64,000 bases of DNA. Source: Corylus avellana (Eukaryota; Streptophyta; Magnoliopsida; Fagales; Betulaceae). A program made the translations under genes and the position numbers. Location: NCBI RefSeq assembly GCF_901000735.1, contig NC_081550.1:7008329-7072328 (forward strand), given 5' to 3'. How positions within the stretch are numbered: the first letter of the stretch is position 1; each line of letters opens with the position of its first letter. The notes under the pieces were generated by a model. It was not told the origin of the DNA. It did not search any database and saw nothing but the letters and a program-made list of their open reading frames with translations. Positions 11,196 through 22,067 of this stretch are shown here, one piece after another.

Positions 11196-11273
11196 GACAC
11201 GAAATTAGCGGGTTTGGGTTTACATTAAACGGAAATCCGTTTAATGTAAACCCAAACCCGCTAATTTCGTGTC
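11196..11273. repeat. Perfect 38-bp inverted repeat with a 2-base spacer
   Basis: The left arm runs 11196-11233 and the right arm 11236-11273, with no mismatch and centre AA. The arms contain ACATTAAACGGA and its complement TCCGTTTAATGT. It lies in the left subterminal zone of the hAT-like element and would form a near-perfect hairpin or cruciform. Confidence 0.9.
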
Positions 11274-12141
11274 TCAACCCGTTTATGAGCATCTGGCGAG
11301 TCGTGTCACGGGTCGACCCGCGGGTGACCCGCCATACCCGTTTTTTTTTTTTTTCTTATTATTATTATTATTTTTTTTACCCTAAAAGAATTAAAGAAAA
11401 AGTGAAACGCACAGTAGCACTCCATTCCTCATTTCGTCTCCTCCAGCTCCAGAGTCCAGATCTAGAAATTAGAATAATCCTCCATAACTCCATTCCTCAT
11501 TTCCTCCCTTTCGGCCTCACTGTCACCGGACCTCACGCCACGCCACCGCCCACACCCACGCCACCGCCGCTCCTCCACTGCCGGTGTCTCTCTCTCTCTC
11601 GCCGCTCCTCCACTGCCCGTCTCTCTCTCTCTCGCCGCTCCTCAGTCCTCACGCAGCCATTGCTCACGCCATGCCACCGCCACCCCTGGCCTCCTCTACT
11701 GCTGCTCTCTCTCTTCCGCTGATGTCGCATCCGGTATCGGTATGTATCTCTCTCTTCAGTCTCTTGGTCTCTCAAGTCTGATGCTCTAATTTTGTGGGAT
11801 TTGCTTGGTAGATGGTTGTTTTTTGCACATGATTTTCTGGGATTTGCTTGGTATATGATTGTTGTTCACTTGTTTGCAGAGTGTGTTATTGTTAACGTAT
11901 GGGTTAAGGACTTGTGTTGTGAACAGTAATTCACTAATTCCCCCTTAATACCTGTTTCAGAAGCCCTCAATATTTGGTTTTTTATTTTTTCTAATTTTTG
12001 TTTTCCTTTTGAACAACGGATCAATGACTTACTGCAATTAAGCAATTCATGCACACTGAAACGGTGAAACCTGCTTTACCAAACCAAAAATTCTACTCTT
12101 TAACTGAAACCCATCAAAAAGAAAAAGGAAAAGAGTTAGGT

Positions 12142-12213
12142 GATAATGATAGAAATTAAAAGATAACTAACTTTTTTTTTTTTTGGATGAATAAGATAAT
12201 GATAGAAATTAAA
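12142..12213 (-). mobile_element. Very short retroposed insert with 19-bp direct repeats
   Basis: Two identical 19-base direct repeats, GATAATGATAGAAATTAAA (12142-12160 and 12195-12213), flank a 34-base insert that carries a poly-T run and GGATGAATAA. Read on the minus strand this is a 3' fragment ending in poly(A), as left by a severely 5'-truncated LINE or SINE insertion. Confidence 0.5.
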
Positions 12214-12264
12214 GTGTTCCTTTGGATCTGAGCATTAGGTGTTATTGCAACATCTGTTAAAGGC

Positions 12265-12267
<3 letters not shown>

Positions 12268-12309
<42 letters not shown>
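12268..12309. repeat. (TA)n microsatellite
   Basis: About 20 uninterrupted TA units inside the hAT-like element. Confidence 0.95.
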
Positions 12310-12317
<8 letters not shown>

Positions 12318-12888
12318 TACTTCTGAAGACACTTGCACATGTGCTCATGCTTGACTTTTACAGAAAGGGGTTTTGTGGCCCTCGACAAGAATAAATATAT
12401 TCAACAGATTTTATGGAAGGGGGAAAATAAAGAATTTTTCTTTAAAGTAAAAGATTCATTGAAATCTTCAAGTAGGAGAAGAAAACATTTCCTTTTGTTA
12501 ACAATTTTGTTTTTTCTCTTCTCAAAACAAAAACAAAGAACAGCTATGGCATTTGATCAAATTCCATGAACTAAACACAGTTCCAAAACACAATAATCAT
12601 TCCTAATGAAAGCTAATTGATGAAAGCTGTGATGGCTTGACTCTCATCATTACCCGATTCTATTTAATTTTCTTTCCTCAAAAATGGTTTACTCTAGTAA
12701 CACATGTATCAAAGTGGCAATATTTTTAAGTAAACTAAGTGATTAAAGCTCCAATATCTCATCCTAGAACATGCTAGGAGCATATTTAATTAGTTATTTG
12801 CATATTTAATTTTTTTTCATTTACTTGTATTTTTTTATCTTACTTTAATTGTTTAATGACATTAATTTCTCTTTATCTTTTGATATAG

Positions 12889-12986
12889 AACAAGCTTTAA
12901 TGACGGTGGATAACGAAGAAGAGGATGTTCTGACATTGGATAGTATCAATTCCTGTGGGATTTCAAGTTCATTTGGAGCATGTTAA
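12889..12986 (+). pseudogene. Possible last exon of a hAT transposase remnant
   Basis: After an acceptor-like TTTTGATATAG the frame reads QALMTVDNEEEDVLTLDSI, then NSCGISSSFGAC and a TAA stop. The acidic, short tail resembles the extreme C-terminus of plant hAT transposases. The rest of the transposase is absent, so the host element would be a deletion derivative. Recognition is tentative. Confidence 0.3.
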
Positions 12987-13461
12987 AATGAGCATATTTG
13001 TGTATTATTCAACTATTCAAGAGTGGACAACAAGTGGCAAAAATGAGAACCCATTTTGTATTTGTAAATTTGTAATGATGTAGTTTTTTTTTTTTTTTTT
13101 TTTTGTTATTTGATTAGACAATTAAGCATATTAACTTATAACTATTAAATGATTTGGTGTGGCTAGCCTGCTAGGAGTTTAATTTTAAAAGATAATTGCT
13201 AAAAAAATTATTATTTTATTTTTTTTAAAAAAAATCATTTTTTAAGTTAAACGGGTAAACGGGTCGTGTCGACCCGATACGACCCATTATTTTAAACGGG
13301 TCTCACGGGTCATGTCGGGTGACCCGTGAAATACCCGGGTTCGTGTCGTGTCGAGGGGTCCGACCCGTTTAATAAACGGGTCGTGTTTGGGTTTTGGCTA
13401 AACGGGTCGCTGGTACCATGGTCAAACGGTCGCAATTCCGGCAGACCGCTTTGCCAGCCCT

Positions 13462-16400
13462 CATGTCCTCTTAATTAGCTTTTTTTTTTCTTTTTTTTTT
13501 TTTTTAATTTTTTCTGAAAACCATATTTTTGGGTTTTGAATTGCCAAATTCAGTGTACATTCATCTGCAATCCCGTCAGCAGTGCATACACGAGGTCTTA
13601 TGTCAAGAGAAGACCTAAAAGATGTGGTTAAGCTTAACCAATCATAATAGAAGACCTATATGATATGGTTAAGTTTAATCAAATCGGAATTCTTTAATTA
13701 GAGTTAAAATAGGATTTGATTAAATTTCGTATCCTGCACATGTATCAGTATTCATACCATAACTTTCGGCTCAAGAATCGGATTGAGGTGAAACCAGCGG
13801 CATTGGAAAGTTAACACAAAATTATACAAATCTTTGTGAAATAAGATTTTCAAAATTCGAAAGTTAGCTATGCCAAAATCGTCTCGCAAGATAAGGAAAA
13901 AAATTTGGATGAATCCTATTCCAACTAGAACTAGTTTTTCTTCCCATTTCAACTAGTACTAAGTCTTCTTGTAGTCTATATATAGAGAGCTGTTATGCAC
14001 GAAATTGTAAGGAATTCAACATAAGAATTCCATGTGCTAAGAGAGGGTTTAAGATATTGAGCGTTAGGGTTAGTTTCTCTTAGAGTTAAAAGTTGTGTCT
14101 TCATCACAGATCATATACAACCGAAGTCTACCGGATTGTGCTAGATGTTCTGGAAAGGGCTACTGCGGTAGAAGTCAAGTGGGTCGCTTCTCTTATGCAA
14201 GAGAGTGTCAATTGCAAAAGTTTTGTAAATGTGAACTTCTTGTAATCCTTATTCTTTTATAGTTGATTGATTTCCTGGGTTTGGCTGCCCCGGAGAGGTT
14301 TTACATTTTAGAGAGTTCTCTAAATGGTTTCCTCTTCGTAACCAAAATATTTGTGTCTCTGTGATCTATTGTTCTACATATTTTGGTTGTATAATTGTTT
14401 AATTTTTAATTTCGCGTATTATTTGCATACACCTATTCAACCCCTTATTGGTGTCGTTTGGAGTCGTATTTATTATTTTCACACACACACATATATATAT
14501 TTCTGGGTTTTTTTTTTTTTTTTTTAATTATCTTGTGTTGGGGGTGTGTTTTTATTTTATTTTTATTTCGGAGTAATTACTGGGGATAAAAAAAAATGGT
14601 GTTATTTTTTCTTTTGTATGGGTAAGATTCGATTGCAATAAACTAAAAAAAATAAAATTACATTATATATATGAGAGTATGAGAGAAAAAAGAGTCCCGG
14701 AACAACAAAATACAACCACAACACTAGCTAGAACAGGTACAGTGGTACACTAATTAATAAATCTTCACTGTTGACAGTATAATCTTAATAATAATAAATA
14801 AATAAATAAACAATTTTAATAACTTGTCAGTACTAAATAATTTTGAATTAGGAAATGATTTAATTTAAATATTATGTATTTCTTATCCTTTAACCATCAT
14901 TAAAAATTATATTTTTAGTAACAACAAAAAATGCAATTATACAAGTCAGATTAAGAGCTAGATTATTTGGGCGCACTAAAAAGTCTATATATATATATAT
15001 CAGTTTGGTAAAATAAACGAAAGTGCTTTTAAGAGTCTTAAAAGCTAAAAAAATTGTCAAAAAAATATTTTTTAACTTAAAAACTCTATTTTTCAAACGT
15101 AATTCCAAACATGTTCTAATACAATTGAAATACACGACACTTGTAGGATAAATCATGGAAGGAGTGTTTAAGAGTGCGTTTCTACAATTTTAAATGCAAA
15201 ATCATGATTTTATTATATACTTTAATTTTTTTTTTAAAAAAAAAAAAATCACGAATTTTAAAACCTCAAATCAACTATATATAAAATATAAATCCATATG
15301 TACGTAGCTTACAATTTGTAGATTGTTCACTGTGCATGAGCTGGAGCCCATTCACTAGAAACACCCACGCCACCGGCCGTTTGGTTTTTTTTTTTTTTTT
15401 TTTTGACAGGCCGGGCCCTACTCAAGTTTGAAAAGCACCAATATAAGATTGTCCTTGGCCCAGGTCCAACAATTTCTCAAAAAAAAAAAAAAAAAAAACA
15501 ATGTCTCAACAAACTAGAAGGTGTTCATTTATTTCATCCAACGGTTATAACGACGTGGGCCCTATGAGATGATCAAGATTCAAAATCCTTGATAGTATAA
15601 TAATATTCCTTGATCAAATTGCTCTTAGCATAAGCTTGGGCAAATTCATAATTTACGTGCCAAGATTTCACGTCACCCATATATAGACAATTGTTTTCTC
15701 TTTTTATTTTTAGGGTTAGTATCTTTTTTGGTACTTAGGTTTTAATGTTTTTATTTTTTTCTCCTAGGTTTTAAAAAGAAGACAAATCTAGTACCTCAGA
15801 TTTTGAAAAAGACTGAATTATCACCTCCAATTTAAAAATTTCTATGCAGGTGGCCGAACCACCCCCTAGGGGTGGTTTCTACCATCCCCATGGCCCTTAG
15901 CCACCCCCAGACCGGCCTTTGAGCCACCCCAAAGGTCAAGGGGATGGCCGTCCACCCCCCATAGAATTTTTTAAACTGGAGGTGGTAATTTGATTTTTTT
16001 TAAACTTTGAGGTATTAGTTTAGTCATATTTTAAAACCTAGGGCGAAAAATTAAAAAACCTTAAAACCCAAGTATCAAAAAAATTATTAACCCTTTTTTT
16101 TTAAGAAACAATCACCTACGTACCCGATGTATTCTTTTTAGATTAAATTCAATATAATAAGGTAAAATTAATAGACCTGAATATATTTATATATAATAAG
16201 GTAAAATTAATTATATATTTTGGGTTGGCTGTCTGTATTTTTTAAAAATTCTGCTGTTGAGACATCATCCTCCAAAACAGTTGTCTTATACGTACGTACG
16301 TTGTTGTATGCTTATAATATTCGAGAACGATTTAAATATTCATTGGAAACTAATAAAACACAATAAATAAAACGGATAGCCGAAAATGTTTAAAACTCTT

Positions 16401-17075
16401 GAAGAAAATCCCTTTAAATGTTGAGATAATTGTAACTCTTGTTGACTAGGAAAATTTTTCAACATTAATCTAATTTACAAATTCACCATATATAATTTAT
16501 TCTATTTCAACACCAAGAAAATGACTTGCACCAAATTTTAAAAAATAAATAAATACAGGAATAGACGTGTACATAGATCCGTAGAGAGTAGTAATTAAAA
16601 GATACTAGCTACTTGGATGCCAACCACAACTGTTGTATTATTCTGATGAGACTTGTTATCTTTCTTTGTCATCAAATATATATAAATATATATAAATGCC
16701 CATATAATTGGCGAAATTAGTATCCTAATCTCTTGTTCTTATCAGAACAAAAAAAAAAACAAATTATAATAATTATAATAATTCGAACTTGGAACACCGT
16801 TCACACCTATGATCGTATTCAAATAAAACAAGTTAGATAATAGGGTTAAATACTAAATTAGTCCCTAGGGTTTCACAACTTTATTTTTTCCCCCCTGGAG
16901 TTTCATTTTTATCACAGGAGGTCCCTGTGGTTTTGATAAGTGACCAAATTAGTCCATCCGTTAGTTGACCGTTAGTTGAACTGGACACGTGGACCAATCA
17001 GACGTCGACACGTGGCACATATATTAATTTTTTTTTAATTAAAAAAAATGTTTTTTTTTAAAAAAAAAATTAAAA
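13462..17075. repeat. Duplicated 3.6-kb block, copy 2
   Basis: Starts at CATGTCCTC, the same base as copy 1 (3132), but is preceded by a hAT-type terminus, not by H2B. It carries the same inner MITEs (15713-16093, 16843 onward). Differences from copy 1 include homopolymer lengths near 5046/15380, loss of a short repeat near 15470, and a deletion in the GTTAGTTGACC repeat near 16970. No gene is seen in it. Confidence 0.85.
15713..16093. mobile_element. Mutator-like MITE with GC-rich core, second copy
   Basis: Same element as 5384-5764, same length (381 bp) and same T-rich flanks. Confidence 0.5.
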
Positions 17076-17367
17076 AAAATATATTAAAAAAAAAAAAAAA
17101 AAGAAAAAAGAAAAATCGGAAAAAACTGGGGGTGGCCGACATTTTTTTTAATTAAAAAAAATTTTAAAAAAAAAATTAATATATGTGCCACGTGTCGACG
17201 TCTGATTGGTCCACGTGTCCAGTTTAACGGTCAACTAACGGTCAACTAACGGATGGACTAATTTGGTCACTTATCAAAACCACAGGGACCTCCTGTGATA
17301 AAAATGAAAACCCAGGGGGAAAAAATTAAAGTTATGAAACCCTAGGGACTAATTTAGTATTTAACCC
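16843..17367. mobile_element. Complete Mutator-type MITE with perfect 9-bp TSD
   Basis: Terminal inverted repeats of about 190 bp open GGGTTAAATACTAAATTAG and close with the complement. The arms contain GACACGTGGACCAATCAGAC and its complement. TAGATAATA is present on both sides (16834-16842, 17368-17376). The centre is A/T homopolymer around GGGGGTGGCCGACAT. Non-coding. A 9-bp TSD with long TIRs is the Mutator signature. Confidence 0.88.
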
Positions 17368-17376
17368 TAGATAATA

Positions 17377-18107
17377 ATAGATCTCTTCACAAGTAAATTC
17401 TAGAATCACGTACTCTAGATAATATAATTAAGAAAAATATTGAAATAGGCACCGAAAAGTATACATTCATTGTATATTTGTATTATCAAATATTCAAATA
17501 GATGAATGATTTAAATTAGGAGAGGCAATTTGTATTTGTGTGTCGTGCCGACGGGCGAAACTGTGTATGCCTATGGGGGGACAAAAATTTAAAATTACCT
17601 CCTAAAATTGTTCCCCAAAAACTAAATTTTTATTTTTAAAATTTTGTCCCCCCACTCTTAATTGTCTAGTTTTTCCCTAGACGCATATGTAGAAAACTAT
17701 ATAGGCTAACTCTAATTCGATCAATTCAATTAAACCGGTTAAATATCTCAACTTTTAACCCTTTAATTTTGTATTGAGTTCTAATCGAGTTCACAGATAA
17801 TGTCAAAAATTACTTGTCAGTATGTTGCGTATCGGATTCAGTTCGTGTCAAAGAATGAATAATTTTTATATATAGATTAACGTTAATTTGATTTATTTAA
17901 TTAAATAGATCGGATTAAATAACCCTAAATTTTTTAATTTCGGGGTTAGGACGTACGAACAAGATGAAAAGTAAGTTGAAAACATTCTCATTAACTTTTC
18001 CTTATTTTTTTGTTTTTTTTTTTTTTTTAATTAAAACGGTCCTCTTGTAGAGTAAATCCCACTCATTTTCATCCACCGCCTGAGCACCTTATCCAAAACC
18101 AAAATCT
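17377..18107. other. Intergenic upstream of ATL gene 1; diverged dispersed repeat
   Basis: The part at 17692-17945 resembles 52806-53125 and 57960-58225: it shares wording such as TATTGAGTTC, TGTCAAAAATT and TTAACCCTTTAA. This is a dispersed repeat of unknown class. No gene is seen. Confidence 0.4.
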
Positions 18108-18115
18108 TATATAAA
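18108..18115 (+). promoter_or_regulatory. TATA box of ATL gene 1
   Basis: TATATAAA about 105 bp upstream of the ATG at 18221, in an AT-rich promoter. A start some 30 bp downstream would exclude the out-of-frame ATG at 18127 or leave it near the cap site. Confidence 0.55.
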
Positions 18116-18220
18116 CTCCCAACACCATGCATCAAAAAACAAAAACCCACACTGTCTCTCCGACAAAACCCTTCCACAAACATTATAAGTTTTCTTTCCG
18201 ACAGATTATTATTAATCGGA

Positions 18221-18871
18221 ATGAAACCCCACAGCCGCAAGCTACTCACCCAGTCGTTGACGACGACGACAACTCCGTCACCGCCGCCGGGAGAAAGCGT
18301 GACGTCGGATCCGAGCCCAGTGCCGTCGCAGCGCGAAGTGGTTGCCGCGCTGTCCATCGTCCTCGTTGCGCTTTTCATCATGGGCTTCCTCTACATCTGC
18401 TCGCGTTGTTTCTGCGCAAACACCGACGCCGAGTCACCTCGTCGCCGGCGCCTCGCCGGCATGCTAAGGTCTTCTCCGCCGCGAAAAGGAGTGGACCCGG
18501 TGACGATTCGGGCTCTGCCGGTGTTCTCCTACTGCGGCGACGCCAAGAACAAGATCGACTGCGCGATCTGCCTGAGCGAGTTCGAGGAGAAAGAGGCCGT
18601 GAAGGTGATACCCTTTTGCAAGCACGTGTTTCACCCCGACTGCATTGACACGTGGCTGTCGTCCAACGTGACGTGTCCGGTTTGCCGGGCGACTCGGTTT
18701 TCCGAAGACGCCGAGGAGGGGTCCGCAGGAAGATCCACGGTCAAAAATCATGAGACGTGTATAGAGGTGAGGGTGGTGGGCGTTGGATCGTTTAGTTTTG
18801 GCATGAGGAGGAACAGGAGTTGTTCGAATTTAGGCGATCGAGCTGTTTTGCATAGAACCTCCAGTTTCTGA
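18221..18871 (+). CDS. ATL-family RING-H2 E3 ubiquitin ligase
   Basis: An intronless 216-residue protein with the ATL layout. A Ser/Thr/Pro-rich N-terminus (1-38) is followed by one membrane segment (about 40-60, VVAALSIVLVALFIMGFLYI), basic residues (74-77), the GLD-like motif GVDPVTIRALPVF (90-102), and a RING-H2 domain from C114 to C155. The RING pairs are CAIC, FCKHVFHPDC and CPVC, with the Trp of DTWLSS and a Pro before the third-last Cys as is normal for ATLs. The tail ends HRTSSF. ATL proteins are membrane-anchored E3s that accept E2-bound ubiquitin, many in defence or hormone responses; the substrate is unknown. The N-terminus (MKPHSRKLLTQ) and the tail match the genes at 38276 and 41559, so it is their paralogue. 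GC-rich coding region in AT-rich surroundings. Confidence 0.93.
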   Translation: MKPHSRKLLTQSLTTTTTPSPPPGESVTSDPSPVPSQREVVAALSIVLVALFIMGFLYICSRCFCANTDAESPRRRRLAGMLRSSPPRKGVDPVTIRALPVFSYCGDAKNKIDCAICLSEFEEKEAVKVIPFCKHVFHPDCIDTWLSSNVTCPVCRATRFSEDAEEGSAGRSTVKNHETCIEVRVVGVGSFSFGMRRNRSCSNLGDRAVLHRTSSF

Positions 18872-19022
18872 TACTCATAATTTCACCAATTCTTCTTTCT
18901 CTGCAATATTATAAATCGAAAAAAAAAAATGGAAAATATAGTTTGTATATATTTCAGAGTTTATCGCAATATTTCACCGAGTTTAATTAAATCATTTGCA
19001 CTTAAAAAGAAATCGAGCATAA

Positions 19023-19333
19023 CGTTAAAGTAATGGTTAAAGTAATAGTTAAGTGATTAAATTTACGTCTTCTATCAGCTTAAGTTTTTTAGGCAAGCTT
19101 TTAAATTTGGGATGAATGGCAATTTAACATGGTATCAGAGTCAAAAGTCCTAAGATCGAACCTTAACTCCGTCAATTCACTTTCATTTCAATTAAATATT
19201 TCACGTGTTAGGCATCACCTATTTAAAGGAAGTTTGAACCCACACGTGAAGGGGAGTGTTAAAGTAATGGTTAAGTGATTAAATTTATCTATTTCTATCA
19301 GATTAAACTTTTAAGACAACTGGTAATTTAACA
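19023..19333 (+). mobile_element. TRIM (miniature LTR retrotransposon), 311 bp
   Basis: The 5' LTR (19023-19129) starts CGTTAAAGTAATGG, with the expected TG mutated to CG, and ends AATTTAACA. The 3' LTR (19257-19333) starts TGTTAAAGTAATGGTTAAG and ends AATTTAACA. Right after the 5' LTR is TGGTATCAGAG (19130-19140), the primer-binding site complementary to initiator Met-tRNA. Just before the 3' LTR is the purine tract GAAGGGGAG. The flanks carry CATAA on both sides (19018-19022, 19334-19338), a 5-bp TSD. The interior is only about 127 bp and codes for nothing, so it depends on other elements' enzymes. Confidence 0.85.
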
Positions 19334-19338
19334 CATAA

Positions 19339-20640
19339 TTCCAAAAGAATTATTTGCATCTAAAGATATATTCTTGCCCGGATCAAAATTTTAATCACTT
19401 GAGCCGACCTTTTGGAATTAAGTTTAAATCATAATCTTTGTTAGTATTATATAATTAAAGAGAACAAATAATTAAAGTTGCTTAATCGGACGTGACCCCT
19501 AATTATTGGATATGACACTCTATAGAATCTGTGTTTCGTTGAATAAATCCCAATATTTTTGGGACAATTTTTCACTCATTAAAAAAAAAAAAAAAAACTA
19601 GAAAACAAGTGTTAGATACAGCTGTTTTCTCATTTCTGCCCACCATGTAGGAGAAGTTTTTGCCTTACAGCCTTTCACTATATATTGGTTATTCACGGTT
19701 TACTTTTTAAAGTTAAATTCTGTTTATTGACTTAACGGGTTCTGTTAGTACGAGACTGACTTAAATATAATTACGTTTCACAATTTTATTAAATGGAATT
19801 TGATCTAGTAATAATTAGATTTTTTTTTTTTTGAAATGAGTTTCTCGTATTAATCCTTAACTTGTGTGTATAATCCTTAATTACTCATATGTGAAAGCAA
19901 AAGTCATCTTTTAATAAACAACCTGGTTAATTTTATTTTTTACCCCCTTCTGGTATATATATAGAATCCAGCTCTCACTTTCTAAATTTGAACTTCAAAT
20001 AATTCCCTTTGAGAATTGAGTCTCATTTTTCTTATTATTTATTTTCCTGGATAAGATTTGACATTACAGTTAAACTAACCATTTTTTAAAAAAATAAATA
20101 AATACATTTTTGGATAAATGGAAAAGTTTAATAACAAACAAATAATTTAGACTTAAGCCAACCTAATCACACTGCTGTTCTTTTTTCTTTTCTTTTCTTT
20201 TCTTTTCTAGTCAAAGCCTAAGCTTAGGCCAAGATTAGTATTAGAAACTGAGTAAAATAATCGTTAAGGGAAGAACTCGTCAGCATATATATATATATCC
20301 TTAATTAATTAGGACAATAGAATAAATTCATGATAAGTAGGTTACCTAGAATTACTCCAAGTGACAACTATAATTTCCAACTAGAATTTGGAGTTAGTTT
20401 TTGCACATAAACTCTATATATATATATATATATTAAAAAAAAAAAAATTCAACTGAAGTAAGCATTTTACTCGGATGATTGAGATGATTAATTGAATGGA
20501 TTTTTTTTTTTTTTTATTTCCAATTAATCAAATTCATTAGACGCACTCTTATTAAAAATTTAGATTAAAATCCCCCTTAATCAATAGGGATATATTTATG
20601 AAGAGTATGTCCGTAAGTATACCGACAAGTACTCTCATGG
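19339..20640. other. Intergenic, no gene seen
   Basis: AT-rich sequence with short A/T homopolymers, a (TTTTC)n run near 20187-20207 and short TA runs near 20290 and 20417. No gene or element with clear ends. Confidence 0.5.
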
Positions 20641-20644
20641 GTCT

Positions 20645-21125
20645 CCAATGGACAGACAAGACACAAATTTCCTCCAAATCAGTTTGGAGGAAATTTCTTT
20701 CAACATACTTCAAAAGATGACAAGTGTCATATCTCATATATATTTTTTAATATTTTTAAAAGTCATTTATTGCCATTCTACTAATCTAAAAACCTAAACA
20801 TTAATTTTTTAGAAACCCAAAGATGTTGAATGACACTTGTTACTTATTGAAATAGATTGGAGGAAATTTCATCCATACTGGTTTGGAGAAAATTTGTATC
20901 TAGACATTATATTCACAAGTTTCCTCAAAACCAATCAGGAGGAAATATCCCTCCAACCTATTTAAAATAATGACAAGTGTCTATATAAATATTTAAAACA
21001 TTAGTCTAAGTTAGTAAACTGCTATTAATGACTTTAAAAATTTAATGTACGTTTTAAATGTTTATACACACTTGTCACTATTTTAAAAGCGTTGTTGGAA
21101 GATATTTCCTCCAATTTTATGATGA
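20645..21125. repeat. Array of diverged inverted and direct repeats
   Basis: The phrase GGAGGAAATTTC or its complement, next to ATGACAAGTGTC, recurs at about 20650-20730, 20825-20890, 20920-20985 and 21060-21120. It looks like a nested or degenerate MITE cluster. No TSD was resolved. Confidence 0.45.
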
Positions 21126-22067
21126 TTGGACCATAAAAGACCAAAACTCTTTTGTATCATAATTTTGTGACATTTAATTAACTTTTATTAATTAAAAGAT
21201 AAGCATGTTCCATAAATCCGGTCCACATTTTAATATTATAGGCTCACAGTTTGACAATTAATTAATTTTTTTGTTTTCCAGTTAAATGGCATGCACTGAT
21301 TTCGGATTATATATATATATATATTGGTTGAGAGTCGAGACGCATGCGTTTTATTATTCGTTTACTTGTTTTACTATTTCTCAATGTTTCTGCTTCAAAC
21401 AGGTGGTGGTCTTCCGTGTTCTTTAATATAATAAACTGCGGTCCAATGAGCTCAGCACGCGTGGCCATCCTAATGTTTCTTTTATCATGCGCTTTGAGAC
21501 TCATTACACTTTTTTAGTCAACCCAATAATAATAATGTGTAATACTTACAAAAATAATAATAATTTGTAATAGTTTAAACAATAAATTCGAAATTGAGAG
21601 TTCTTTTATTTTTATTTTTATTTTTATTTTGGATTATTGACTTCAAACTTCTAGATATCTTAAATCTTTAGTTTTCATTATTTTAGATTATTTTTATGAT
21701 TTTTATTTTTCTGATTAAAATAAGATATTTTATAATCATGTACAATAATTTGAATACGTTTTACCATTTTTCTACTTGGAAAATGAAATTTTTTGACTTA
21801 GCCGTCTGTATAAAAAGAACATTAATTCTTTTAAATGTGCGCAAGAGTCTAAATCTTATCAGGATCGAGGAGATTGAATCTATTTGTTTTTTTAATTTTA
21901 AGTTGAGTATATTCCTTTTCTTTTTCTGGGCTAAGTTAAGTATATTCACTTAATCACTTTGATATATATGAATTGGAATTAATCCACCAAAATACAAAGA
22001 TTGAGACAACTTTACACTTCAATGAGTTTTATTAATTATGGCCAACATAAGAATTTTTCTTTTCTTC
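21126..22067. other. Intergenic left flank of the CACTA element
   Basis: AT-rich. Reading frames at 21307-21504, 21696-21953 and 21761-21949 have no recognisable domain. Confidence 0.5.

Larger units (their letters stand above)
11151..13461. mobile_element. Degenerate hAT-like element with ACGGGTCG subterminal repeats
   Basis: The left end is TAGGGCTGACAATTTTGAC and the right end is complementary in kind (TTGCCAGCCCT). Both subterminal zones are dense in CGGGTCG/CGACCCG motifs. A short exon at 12889-12986 follows a plausible acceptor. The flanks do not match as an 8-bp TSD (CATATATG left, CATGTCCT right), so one end may be a rearrangement junction. The interior holds a CT-rich tract (11540-11770), an (AT)n tract and a tiny retroposon. 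Confidence 0.5.

Noticed and set aside
11165..11781. 185-codon plus-strand frame and shadows rich in Ser, Leu and Pro
   Set aside because: Covers a transposon end and a CT-rich tract; the frame is open because of simple composition.
18127..18648. 173-codon frame overlapping ATL gene 1 in another frame
   Set aside because: The frame is open mainly because of the GC-rich ATL coding sequence; the ATL frame has full domain support.
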